A stretch of 64,000 nt of DNA from an uncultured Thermoguttaceae bacterium (GTDB lineage: Bacteria > Planctomycetota > Planctomycetia > Pirellulales > Thermoguttaceae): contig CALFBP010000011.1 of the NCBI GenBank assembly GCA_937951625.1, positions 1-64,000 on the forward strand. The letters are read 5' to 3'. Both the position numbers and the translations under genes were made by a program. The notes under the pieces are model-generated. The model was given only the letters and a program-made list of their open reading frames with translations, was not told where the DNA came from and ran no database searches. This document shows positions 56,132-64,000 of this stretch, in pieces; positions within the stretch are counted from its first letter, which is position 1; each line of letters starts with the position of its first letter.

Positions 56132-56962
56132 CTATTGAACAGAAGCGGACCTTGGCGCCGGCGCCAGACGGGGTCCGGCCTCCGACGGCATCGGCGAGAC
56201 CACGCGATCGGTGGTGGAAATCAACCTGGGCGCGTAAGGTCCCGTCGAGGGTCCCGTTGGATAAGGGGATTGAGCCCCAGCCCGCGATGCCCGAGAGGCT
56301 TGCCACTCGGGCGCTCGCGGCGACGGATAGTAGGACGGTGCGGACGACCTCTGGGGGGGCGGTGGGGTCGCCGTAGCATAGTGCCGCGGGGTAGATCGCA
56401 AATACGCCGGATTTCGGGATACGCCCGGCGAGAATGAGGTCTGACCACCCTGACCACAGTTCCGACACCCTCCTGGCGCAGCTCCCCTAGTGGCCTCGGC
56501 CTCGTTCATACTCATGGGGCCAGTCCCCCCGAGCCAAGGGGTACTCCCCCCAAGGAAATTCCCTTGATCGTCGCACGGGCCGCATAATTCAGGCGGGTCG
56601 CTGTACCAGTCGCCCCAATAGCGCTCGCCGCAACCCGCGTAGCAACCACGATACGTTCCCGCGGAGAATAGTGCGAAGACGAAAGCCAGCGGTCCCCGCA
56701 CCAAACCACGTCGGCACACGCATGGCTCCGTTCCGTATTCATTGCAGCCTTCCCATCTGCCCGGTCCTTCAACCACGGCAGCGGGGTCGAGGGGGCTGCA
56801 AACGGGACCACACTCTTCTCCAATCACCCTACCGCAGCGACGCCCATCAAAAAGCGTGTTGGGACCAAAGGGATCGTAAAGGATTGCCCGACAGACGTTA
56901 CAGCCGCTCGAGGCGGCTAAAACGACCAAAACAAGCAACCCGCCCACTATAGATTTGGTCAT
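56132..56962 (-). CDS. Cysteine-rich lipoprotein with a proline-rich tail
   Basis: About 276 residues from the ATG at 56962, with AAAGGGG upstream. The signal GGLLVLVVLAASSGC ends in a lipobox Cys, followed by many cysteines (NVCRAIL, GRRCG, GEECGPVCSP, EGCNEYGTEPCVCRRG, GCYAGCGERYWG, LCGPCDDQG, GGCRNCGQ) and then a Pro/Ser/Tyr-rich tail from about residue 175. Cysteines grouped this way suggest disulfides or metal binding at the cell surface. No family is recognised. It is a single-gene unit ended by a strong terminator. Confidence 0.7.
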   Translation of the reverse strand: MTKSIVGGLLVLVVLAASSGCNVCRAILYDPFGPNTLFDGRRCGRVIGEECGPVCSPLDPAAVVEGPGRWEGCNEYGTEPCVCRRGLVRGPLAFVFALFSAGTYRGCYAGCGERYWGDWYSDPPELCGPCDDQGNFLGGSTPWLGGTGPMSMNEAEATRGAAPGGCRNCGQGGQTSFSPGVSRNPAYLRSTPRHYATATPPPPQRSSAPSYYPSPRAPEWQASRASRAGAQSPYPTGPSTGPYAPRLISTTDRVVSPMPSEAGPRLAPAPRSASVQ

Positions 56963-57286
56963 AGCAACCCCTTTTCTCGTGGCTTGCACGTTTTCAAAGG
57001 ACTTATCGTCCAACTGACCGCCAAAATCCAGCCAATCGTTAAAATCCGCACATTCCCCACGGTTGATCATTTAGATCGGTCTTCACAACCATGAAACCGA
57101 AGTGCGATCAGCGAGACCACATCCGATGGTGGTGGCAGAAGTGGGTAAGGCGTGTCGGTCAGGTGTTGGCAAGCGGCTTCCCAGCGGCTTAAAATGAAGT
57201 GCGTCGCGAGAAGCTTCGTCAAGCGAAACATCTTTTTTCTGCTCGTAAATGAGTTGATTGGCTGGCCTCCAGAGGACGTGGTCTCC

Positions 57287-58510
57287 ATGCCGCACCGCCT
57301 ATCCACAGTCGACCAAGCCGCAGAAGCCATTGGTCGGGGAGAAATCGTGATCGTCATGGATGCGGAGGACCGCGAGAATGAAGGCGATTTCATCTGTGCG
57401 GCCGAGAAAGTCACGCCCGAGATGGTGAACTTCATGATCACTCACGGGAGGGGACTGCTGTGCTTGGCGATTCTTCCCGACGTGTGCGAGCGGCTGGATT
57501 TACCTCCTATGGTGGAGGCGAATACAGCACCCTTGGGTACTAGCTTTACGGTGCCCGTCGACCACCGGAGTTGCCGCACGGGGATCACGGCCCAAGAGCG
57601 AGCGACCACGATTCGAGCGATCGTCGATCCATCGAGCAAGCGGACGGATTTCGTCCGGCCGGGCCATCTCTATCCTTTGGTGGCCAAAGAGGGTGGCGTA
57701 CTGCGCCGTGCTGGGCATACCGAGGCTGCGGTGGATTTGACGCGGCTGGCCGGGCTGTACCCGGCGGGCGTGCTTTGTGAGATTCTCGATGCGAACGGCG
57801 ACCGCGCTAGTCGCGAACATCTCTACAGATTGGCAGAGGAATATCACCTTCGGATCATCACGATCGAGGAATTGATCCGCTACCGGCGGCGGATCGAAAA
57901 GCTTGTCTATCGGCAGGTCGATGCTGCCCTGCCGACTCGGTATGGACCGAGCCGGATTATTCTCTACGGCGTGAAATACGAATCCCAAGAGCCATTGGCC
58001 CTGGTGTTTGGCGATCCGGCGACGTTGCCTGAGCCGCGAGCCCCCCTGGTGCGTCTCCATTCCTCTTGCTTTACCGGCGATTTGCTTGCCTCGCTGCGTT
58101 GCGATTGCGGCGACCAATTGCACATGGCCTTGGAAATGATTGCCCGGGAAGGGGCAGGCGTGTTGGTCTATTTGCCCCAAGAGGGCCGCGGCATCGGTTT
58201 GGCGGAAAAGATCAAGGCTTACCGCTTGCAGGACGAGGGCCTCGACACGGTCGACGCGAACCTCGCCTTGGGGCATCCGGTCGACAATCGGGACTACGGC
58301 ATCGGAATCCAGATTCTCAAAGACCTTGGCCTCTCCAAGGTCCGGTTGTTGACCAACAATCCGAAGAAGACCGATGCCTTCATCTACGGGGGATTCGACC
58401 TCGAAGTGGTGGATCAGGTGCCGATTATCGGACCGATCCACGAGCACAACGCCCGATATATTGCCACCAAGCGGGACCGCATGGGCCACCAATTGCCTCA
58501 CGAGATTTGA
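57287..58510 (+). CDS. ribBA: Bifunctional DHBP synthase / GTP cyclohydrolase II
   Basis: About 407 residues. The N-terminal half makes dihydroxybutanone phosphate ([11 protein letters not shown] metal and substrate motif, [38 protein letters not shown] and [13 protein letters not shown]). The C-terminal half opens GTP: the zinc site [20 protein letters not shown] holds the three Cys, with the catalytic motifs [17 protein letters not shown] and LLTNNPKK. Both supply riboflavin synthesis. The usual HSEC triad reads HSSC, a minor change. AGAGGACG precedes the ATG at 57287; the frame opens to 57152. No RFN riboswitch was seen upstream. Confidence 0.95.
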   Translation: MPHRLSTVDQAAEAIGRGEIVIVMDAEDRENEGDFICAAEKVTPEMVNFMITHGRGLLCLAILPDVCERLDLPPMVEANTAPLGTSFTVPVDHRSCRTGITAQERATTIRAIVDPSSKRTDFVRPGHLYPLVAKEGGVLRRAGHTEAAVDLTRLAGLYPAGVLCEILDANGDRASREHLYRLAEEYHLRIITIEELIRYRRRIEKLVYRQVDAALPTRYGPSRIILYGVKYESQEPLALVFGDPATLPEPRAPLVRLHSSCFTGDLLASLRCDCGDQLHMALEMIAREGAGVLVYLPQEGRGIGLAEKIKAYRLQDEGLDTVDANLALGHPVDNRDYGIGIQILKDLGLSKVRLLTNNPKKTDAFIYGGFDLEVVDQVPIIGPIHEHNARYIATKRDRMGHQLPHEI

Positions 58511-58706
58511 GATAGGCCTCGCGTGTTTTGAAAACGGCTGCATTGCGAGACCCTCTTGCGTATCAGTAATCGGTCGTCGCAATCCTCTTGGGAACGGCCC
58601 CCCTTTTCAGAAGCGGGAGCGCATCGCATAATACGAGTTTTCGCGACATGGGCGGTTCGCCTTTGGTAACCCGCGATTTAAGAGAACCCTGGATTGCGAG
58701 ATTTCG

Positions 58707-59612
58707 ATGTTTAAGAACCTTGACCCTTCCGCCTTGGGGGGAGAAGGCCATCAAAGTGAAATCCTCGAACTGGCTTTGACGTACGGCTTTCGAGGGGTTG
58801 ACTTGAACATTGTGGAATTCGCGGGACGGGTCAGACTGCACGGAATGACCTACGCCCGGCGGTTGCTCGTAAGCGCCAAGATTCGCATAGGCACCTTTGC
58901 CTTGCCGCCGGACTGGGACGCCGACGATGAAGTTTTCAAACGCCAGGCGGAGACTTTGGCGGAGTACGCCCGAATTGCCGCGGAACTCGGTTGCACCCGC
59001 GCGCTGTGCTGGATCTCTCCGGCGGGCGACAAGCGTCCTTACCACGAAAACTTCGAATTCCACAAACGACGCTTCGGGGAGATTTGCCGGATTTTGGAAC
59101 CTGCGGGAATTCGCCTGGGAGTTGGTTTTCGTGCCGCTGAGGGGCTGAGGAAAGGACGCGCATTCCAGTTCATCCACAACTTGGATGCGCTTTTGTTGTT
59201 GCTGAACATGGTCGGGGCCCCCAATCTGGGAGTCCTCGTCGATGTTTGGGATTGGTGGCTCGCGGGATCGTCGGTCGAGAGCATTCGATCGCTGCCTTTG
59301 CAGCAGATAGTTGCTGTGCGACTCGCCGACCTCCCGGCCGATATCCCTTCAGATCAAATCACTGAAGCGCATCGCTTATTGCCTGGCGCTACTGGCAAGA
59401 TCGACTGTGTTGCTGTTTTGACCGCGCTGGCCGAAATGGGCTACGATGGACCGGTCACGATCAAAGCTGACCGCAGCGCCTACGAGAGCACGCGCCGCGA
59501 CCGGATGGCACGGCAGGCGGGCGAAATCCTCGACAAATTATGGAAGGCGGCCGGACTGCCCTCCGAAGGCAAATTTGTGCCTTTAGCGACCTTAGGGGCC
59601 AACGCTTCCTAA
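58707..59612 (+). CDS. Sugar phosphate isomerase/epimerase-like TIM barrel
   Basis: A 301-residue protein of the xylose-isomerase-like (AP endonuclease 2) superfamily. Landmarks: EILELALTYGFRGVDLNIVEF, ELGCTRALCWISPAGDKRPY, GVLVDVWDWWLAG, IVAVRLADLPADIP, LLPGATGKIDCVAVLTALAE and GYDGPVTIKAD, which follow the order of metal-binding strands in this family. Related proteins act on sugars or inositols, or have lost activity; several expected His and Glu ligands are not obvious here (usual HxD reads RLAD). The start is the ATG at 58707. It lies about 196 bases after ribBA. Confidence 0.75.
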   Translation: MFKNLDPSALGGEGHQSEILELALTYGFRGVDLNIVEFAGRVRLHGMTYARRLLVSAKIRIGTFALPPDWDADDEVFKRQAETLAEYARIAAELGCTRALCWISPAGDKRPYHENFEFHKRRFGEICRILEPAGIRLGVGFRAAEGLRKGRAFQFIHNLDALLLLLNMVGAPNLGVLVDVWDWWLAGSSVESIRSLPLQQIVAVRLADLPADIPSDQITEAHRLLPGATGKIDCVAVLTALAEMGYDGPVTIKADRSAYESTRRDRMARQAGEILDKLWKAAGLPSEGKFVPLATLGANAS

Positions 59613-59849
59613 ACACGGTAAACCAATTTGCAGGCGGGACGTGGGGCGTTCCATTCGAAACGTGGGGGAGGCGGGGCTTATCGTCTGCACATGCAGCCGT
59701 CCCAACGCAATCTTTTTCCTGTCGACTCCTTATTGGCGAACGGCAAAAAAAGTCCGATTTCTCCGCGTCTTCGCCGGCGTCCCACTGTGTGCGCAAAGAG
59801 ACCATCGCGCGAAGTCAGGGGCTTTGTCCGCGATTGCCCCTGGCGGAGG

Positions 59850-60803
59850 TTATCGGTCCGTGCTCCCGGTCGTGCCTTGACCGCGATAAAACCATAGACG
59901 CAGAGTCGGCAACAGCCTGGGCAGTCGGCGGAAATTGCGAACCAGGAAGGAGGGGCGGGGAACACCGGGCGGATCGGCGCCGAGAAAGAAATCGCGCACC
60001 ACACGGTAACGATAGCTTCGGGCCCAACGCCGCACGTAGGCGGCCGGGAAAATGCCGCGAAATTCGTCTGAAAGCATCAAGCGTTCGGCCCGGGCGATAA
60101 TATCCAAGACTTTTTTTGGCTCGGCCACGGTTTGGTGACTGAAGCTCTCCGCCATCATCCTGACACGGACCGCTTCCATGGGCAGGTAGCCAACGCCGTG
60201 TTTCAGCCCTATGGCCCGGATGGCGAACGTGTCGGACCACGATCCCAATTCCGGTCGCAGCCCGCCCACCTCCAAAAAGGCGTCCCGCCGGTAGATCGTT
60301 GCCGCCGAAAGGGAATGGGACGGCGCCTCCGCCATCAGGTATTCTTCGAGGAACCGTTTTGGATCGGCGTAAAGGGGTTCGTTCCACTTGCGCACGCCGA
60401 AATAGCCGAAATTTCGCCCGGCTTCGTCGATCAGGCTCACTCCGCCGCAAATCAGCCCTGCTTGGGGGTAGCGCTCCGCCAACGCCATGGCGCGTTCAAA
60501 GAAGCCGGGCAGGCGCACGTCGTCGGCGGCGGGGAGGAAAACGTAACGCCCGCGACACTCGGCCACCAATCGCTCGATTGCGGCCAGCACGCCTTGGTTG
60601 CGCTCCAGCCGGATCAGACGCATGAAGGGAAACCGCTCCAAAAAAGGCAAGAGAATCTCCACGCTGTTGTCGGTCGAGGCGTCGTCGAGGACGATAAATT
60701 CATCGGGCGGCCGCGACTGGGTTGCGATTCCCAGCACCGCCTCGGCGAGGAAGCGGCCGTGATTGTAGTTGGGCATGGCCACGGACAGCGTGCATTCACT
60801 CAT
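59850..60803 (-). CDS. Family 2 glycosyltransferase
   Basis: A 317-residue GT-A enzyme: SVAMPNYNHGRFL, DEFIVLDDASTDNSVEILLPF with the nucleotide-sugar Asp, ERNQGVLAAIERLVAECRG, FLPAADDVRLPGFF with the metal DxD-like Asp pair, and a later FSAATIYRRDAFLEVGGLRPE-like segment. It transfers a sugar from a nucleotide-sugar donor, probably onto a glycan or lipid. The start overlaps the methyltransferase stop by four bases (ATGA). It is the last gene of the four-gene operon. Confidence 0.92.
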   Translation of the reverse strand: MSECTLSVAMPNYNHGRFLAEAVLGIATQSRPPDEFIVLDDASTDNSVEILLPFLERFPFMRLIRLERNQGVLAAIERLVAECRGRYVFLPAADDVRLPGFFERAMALAERYPQAGLICGGVSLIDEAGRNFGYFGVRKWNEPLYADPKRFLEEYLMAEAPSHSLSAATIYRRDAFLEVGGLRPELGSWSDTFAIRAIGLKHGVGYLPMEAVRVRMMAESFSHQTVAEPKKVLDIIARAERLMLSDEFRGIFPAAYVRRWARSYRYRVVRDFFLGADPPGVPRPSFLVRNFRRLPRLLPTLRLWFYRGQGTTGSTDR

Positions 60804-61660
60804 CGCCCGAGCCCTCCCCGCTTGACAAACACGAATTCATTGCAGCCGTGACCACCTCCCTGAGTGGTCAGGTAAGCGAGCGAGAAGCCGCGATCGCGGC
60901 AGAAATTGAACACAGCCTCGGGCCGGGCCACTTCGAACGGGTAGCCTCCGACCCAATCGACCAGGTCGCGCCACCAGTGCATCCCGCGAGACCTAGCCTG
61001 CCGGACCTCTGCCATCCAATTGCCGATCGGGACCCATGGATTTCGCAAGGTCACTAGCCGAAGGGCGACTGCAACCAAGGTCGTTGCCAGCCGTGCCGTG
61101 GCCAGCCATGCCGCGACGGCGAGCACCAAGCATGGCCGCAGGATGCGGGGAAGTCGGTGATAGGCTTGCTTGATCAGGCGCCACCCCTGCGACACATAGC
61201 CTTGGTCGTTGTAGATGGCCAGACACAGGCGGCCGCCATCCCGGACGATCCCGCAGACACCCTCCAGGGCGCCCCAGAGATCGCCCGTGTGGTGGAGCAC
61301 CCCCCAACAGTAAACGATGTCGAATTTGCCGAGGGCGGCGAGATAATCGGGATCGGCCGCCGAACCCTTCTCGACACACCAATCGGGGTCGTTCGGGCAG
61401 AACCGCCGTTTCAGCTCATTGGCGCAGGCCACCGATTGATCGTCCAAATCGAAGGATCGGACCGAGGCCCCCAATTGCCGGGCGGCCAGGCTGAACAGTC
61501 CGCTGCCGCAGCCGACATCGAGAAACGACTTCCCCGCCAGCGACTCTTCCCCAAGCATCTCGCGCAGCGATCGTTTGGCGGCTTCGATCCTCCGCTCGTC
61601 GACCGAAGCGAGAAACCTCCGCCAGTTTTCGCCGAATTCAAAACGGGCCGAATTGCTCAT
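60800..61660 (-). CDS. SAM-dependent methyltransferase
   Basis: A 286-residue class I methyltransferase with motif I KSFLDVGCGSGLFSLAA (about 44-60), an acidic motif II (VRSFDLDDQSV) and FDIVYCWGVLHHTGDLW. A hydrophobic stretch (about 190-215: LVLAVAAWLATARLATTLVAVAL) suggests membrane contact, and GGYPFEVARPEAVFNFCRDRGF is seen in methyltransferases that travel with glycosyltransferases. It probably methylates a sugar or glycan end. It overlaps the genes on both sides by four bases. The long open frame to 62374 is an artefact. Confidence 0.87.
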   Translation of the reverse strand: MSNSARFEFGENWRRFLASVDERRIEAAKRSLREMLGEESLAGKSFLDVGCGSGLFSLAARQLGASVRSFDLDDQSVACANELKRRFCPNDPDWCVEKGSAADPDYLAALGKFDIVYCWGVLHHTGDLWGALEGVCGIVRDGGRLCLAIYNDQGYVSQGWRLIKQAYHRLPRILRPCLVLAVAAWLATARLATTLVAVALRLVTLRNPWVPIGNWMAEVRQARSRGMHWWRDLVDWVGGYPFEVARPEAVFNFCRDRGFSLAYLTTQGGGHGCNEFVFVKRGGLGR

Positions 61661-62391
61661 CGCGCGGTACTCCCGGTGTCCAGCAGCCCACGCTCGGCCA
61701 CGCTCCGCGCCTCGGCCAGTCGTTCCGGCGAATCCACCGCGCAGCGATAGCCTGTCAAAGGAAATCCGAACAAGCGGCCCGACGCCGCCAAGCCGGGAAA
61801 AACATCTCGCGGGAAGTCGCACGGCGTGAACTCGGGCAGAAGGTTCAGCACTTCCGGATCGCAGATCGTGACCCCCGAGAACGCCCAAGACGACGCCACG
61901 TCGCGTCGCTCCGCTTCGGAGGGTCGCTCCAGAAAGCGGGACACCCGCCACTGATCGTCCAACACCACGACGCTGTTCGAACCGATCCGCTGATGCACAA
62001 GCATGGTCGCCAAAGCGCCTTGCCGCCGATGGGACTCGAGCATTGCAGTGAAGTCTTGATTGGTCACCACGTCGCCGTAGTGGACCAGGAAGACGCCGTC
62101 GGCCAAGAACTCGGCCATCTGCCGGACGCTCCCTGCCGTTCCCAACAGGTGCGGTTCCTCGACATAGGTCAATCGGCAGCCACACCAACGGCCGTCTCGA
62201 AAATACTCCCGGATCTGATGAGGAAGAAAGTGCAGATTCACGGCGATTTCGTCGAAGCCGTGCCGCACCAAGTGGCGGAGGATGTATTCCAGCATGGGAC
62301 GGCCCGCCAACCGCAGCATCGCCTTGGGCGTGTGACGCGTGTGCTCTCCCAGGCGGAGGCCATAACCGGCACAAAGGACCATCGCCCTCAT
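61657..62391 (-). CDS. Sugar nucleotidyltransferase
   Basis: A 244-residue NTP-transferase: the N-terminal AMVLCAGYGLRLGEHTRHTPKAMLRLAGRPML is the activated-sugar loop (G-X-G-X-R-X8-PK), with FDEIAVNLHFLP, EEPHLLGTAGSVRQM and VHYGDVVTNQDF (metal Asp). It links a nucleotide to a sugar-1-phosphate, most like mannose-1-phosphate or glucose-1-phosphate guanylyl- or uridylyltransferases without the C-terminal repeats. The start is shared with the sialidase stop and the stop with the methyltransferase start (ATGA overlaps). Confidence 0.93.
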   Translation of the reverse strand: MRAMVLCAGYGLRLGEHTRHTPKAMLRLAGRPMLEYILRHLVRHGFDEIAVNLHFLPHQIREYFRDGRWCGCRLTYVEEPHLLGTAGSVRQMAEFLADGVFLVHYGDVVTNQDFTAMLESHRRQGALATMLVHQRIGSNSVVVLDDQWRVSRFLERPSEAERRDVASSWAFSGVTICDPEVLNLLPEFTPCDFPRDVFPGLAASGRLFGFPLTGYRCAVDSPERLAEARSVAERGLLDTGSTAR

Positions 62392-63587
62392 GGCTCCCCC
62401 AACGCCGACGTCTTGGAGCGGAAATCGTGGATGCGATGAAAGGTCAAGTAATTGGCGTCGTGGGCGTTGTGCGCGCCGCCCTGGCCGTCGTCGTAGGCCG
62501 TGCGGCATACGGCGATCAGGTCGTCGCCGTCAAAAAGCCAATCGACATACTGGAAGCCGTGCTTCTTCGGATCGGGGTGATACAGCACGATCGCCCGCAC
62601 GGTCCATTGCCGCAGATCGTCCGAGCAGGTCAAGGCCAACGTGTTGCGGATGCCGCCCGGGTTCGGCGCGCGATGCCTCGGATGGATGATGCTCGCCAGC
62701 GACCAGTAGCGCTTGCTTTGCGGATCGAACCGAATGGCGAACTTCTTCGCCCCACCGGGAAAGTTCACAAAACCGGTGGCGGGATCGAAGGAGGCCGACT
62801 TGCCGTCGGCGGAGATGCGCACGATGGCAGCCTTTTCGTCGGGCGAGCGCGTCTGCACGCGGAGGACGTTGACCACTTGGCCGTCCGGCGCGACGACCGC
62901 ATTGCCCTCCAGCCACGCCCCCATGTCGCCGCCATTCCAAGTGCGATCGCTAGGGAGGAAGTTGGTGTTGGTCCAACTGTCGGCGTTCAGCAGGTCGGCG
63001 TCCACCGGCGCAGATAACATTCCCGACCGATAGTTGACGCCCCAGCCGACCGGCGGATGACGCCACTCGAACGCTCGCCACAACCGGCCCGCATGTTCAA
63101 GGACCGGCATCGGCGCGCAGTGGTATTCGCCATTGTCGCGCAAAAGTCCAGTTGCGCGGTCCTTGGGCTCGGTCCACGTGACTCCCCCGTCCATCGAGCG
63201 GCGGATGAGAATGTTGCCGTGATGTCGGTCCGGTCCGAGCAGGTATAAAGCCCCGCGGTGAACGAACAGACTCGACCAGAACGCGCCGGCGACCTCCGAA
63301 AGTTTCTTCCACGACTTGCCCCGATCCGCTGAGCCAAACACGGCGGTGCGCGCCTTGGTGAACTCGTTGGACTTCGGCCCAAAAAAATCGTGCGAAGCAA
63401 CGTAGGCCCCATTGGGCAGCACGGCGATGCTCGGCGAGCCGACGTACAGCCCACTTGACGCCGGCACGTGGTCGATGACCACACCGGGGACCGTGGTCGG
63501 CGGTTCGCCCCCAGTTGCCGCGGCTAGTCGAAACAGGATGGAGATTGTTGCAGAAACAATCTGAAAGAAGATTTCTCGTTGGGACAT
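62388..63587 (-). CDS. Secreted sialidase/BNR-repeat-like protein
   Basis: A 399-residue protein from the ATG at 63587 with a hydrophobic start (IFFQIVSATISILFRLAAATGG). It forms a beta-propeller with BNR/Asp-box repeats: GSADRGKSWKKL and RSMDGGVTWTEP, and VGSPSIAVLPNGAYVASHDFFG with FRRDNGEYHCAPMPVLEHAG-like order as in exo-alpha-sialidase-like families. The catalytic residues are not clear, so the function may be glycan binding or glycosidase activity. It is the first gene of a four-gene operon, overlapping the nucleotidyltransferase by four bases. The frame is open to 63854. Confidence 0.8.
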   Translation of the reverse strand: MSQREIFFQIVSATISILFRLAAATGGEPPTTVPGVVIDHVPASSGLYVGSPSIAVLPNGAYVASHDFFGPKSNEFTKARTAVFGSADRGKSWKKLSEVAGAFWSSLFVHRGALYLLGPDRHHGNILIRRSMDGGVTWTEPKDRATGLLRDNGEYHCAPMPVLEHAGRLWRAFEWRHPPVGWGVNYRSGMLSAPVDADLLNADSWTNTNFLPSDRTWNGGDMGAWLEGNAVVAPDGQVVNVLRVQTRSPDEKAAIVRISADGKSASFDPATGFVNFPGGAKKFAIRFDPQSKRYWSLASIIHPRHRAPNPGGIRNTLALTCSDDLRQWTVRAIVLYHPDPKKHGFQYVDWLFDGDDLIAVCRTAYDDGQGGAHNAHDANYLTFHRIHDFRSKTSALGEP

Positions 63588-64000
63588 GGCTTGGTTGTTC
63601 CCGTCAATGGCGTGATTTGAGCATCGCTCGCGACCGGATGCTGCTTGCGCTGCCGCGACGTTTACCTCTCCCCTCCCAATAGCCGCTTTGGCCCCAATGC
63701 GGCCAAGGGGACTGAATCTGAATCCACACGCCGTCGTGACTTGTCGCACCTTTTGGGTCAGAACACCAAAATCCGCGATCTTCGATCCCAGTGAACTGCC
63801 TCGGGATTGATTCGGGGCAGCATTCATTGTGGCACGTATCGGAACATCCTCCAATACGCCCTGCGGAGTTCAAAGGTAGTAAGAGTCTGGTCAGACTTTT
63901 GTTCAATCACATTTCCGCACGGTCTCAGCAGATCATAGAAATCCAGCCACAAGGAGTTTTGACTCATCCCCAGCTTTCGGCCGCGTTGCAGAAAAAATTG
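63588..64000. other. Right edge, upstream of the glycan operon
   Basis: About 410 bases lie upstream of the four-gene operon. No complete gene or structured RNA was recognised; it should hold the operon's promoter. The short frames present carry no domain. Confidence 0.4.

Noticed and set aside
57071-57286. Possible FMN riboswitch before ribBA
   Set aside because: The conserved RFN sequences (AGGGGCGGGGTGAAATTCCCC-type) are absent from the upstream 200 bases.
61661-62374. N-terminal extension of the methyltransferase
   Set aside because: It overlaps the nucleotidyltransferase gene in another frame; the methyltransferase begins at 61660 with an ATGA overlap.

Overview
The window looks like a piece of a GC-rich planctomycete chromosome, probably from the Pirellulales or a relative. 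Several signs agree: a DUF1559 major-pilin-like protein with an H-X9-DG type tail, a large surface protein whose N-terminus carries the planctomycete FEEMEPRQYLSA-type export motif, many short proline/serine-rich secreted proteins and lipoproteins, a MoxR/DUF58 pair, ThuA-like and sialidase-like secreted proteins, and scattered non-operonic biosynthetic genes. All assignments come from reading motifs; no database search was run.

Left third (1-15.7 kb): a partial zinc-ribbon protein, an exported cyclophilin, an M28 peptidase with two PDZ domains, a TrpB2-type tryptophan synthase, an SMP-30/gluconolactonase-like protein and a membrane leucine-rich-repeat protein. Next is a minus-strand cluster of a LarA-like racemase, HydE and HydG, with no HydF or hydrogenase beside it. 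MoxR-DUF58 and two small planctomycete-type proteins follow.

An initiator tRNA-Met at 15.77 kb is followed by a decayed patch: the C-terminal stub of a tyrosine recombinase cut off by an IS1380-family transposase remnant, then a lipoprotein, the DUF1559 protein, palindromic repeats and an IS110-family fragment (15.8-20.2 kb).

Middle (20.2-45.8 kb): phosphatidylethanolamine synthesis (psd-pssA) followed by riboflavin synthase; a coiled-coil membrane protein pair; Lnt; a TrpG/PabA amidotransferase; an amidase; a Tat-exported polysaccharide deacetylase; two membrane proteins; and a type IV pilus/type II secretion ATPase pair in which PilT is intact but its partner has lost its Walker motifs. 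HisF, a WD40 protein, the SdrD-B/FG-GAP surface protein, an RNA methyltransferase, GAPDH and an EF-hand esterase follow.

Right third (45.9-64 kb): a zinc-ribbon membrane protein, a gene-poor kilobase, a shortened SecA paralogue next to three small exported proteins, an ASCH protein, a ThuA-like protein, a MITE-like inverted-repeat element, an aldo/keto reductase, a benzoylformate-decarboxylase-like ThDP enzyme, a Cys-rich lipoprotein with a clear terminator, RibBA and a sugar-isomerase-like TIM barrel. The window ends with a four-gene operon joined by three ATGA overlaps (sialidase-like protein, nucleotidyltransferase, methyltransferase, glycosyltransferase), which looks like a small glycan-building unit. 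The best candidates for something undescribed are the degenerate pilus ATPase, the hydE-hydG-larA cluster and the mini-SecA neighbourhood.
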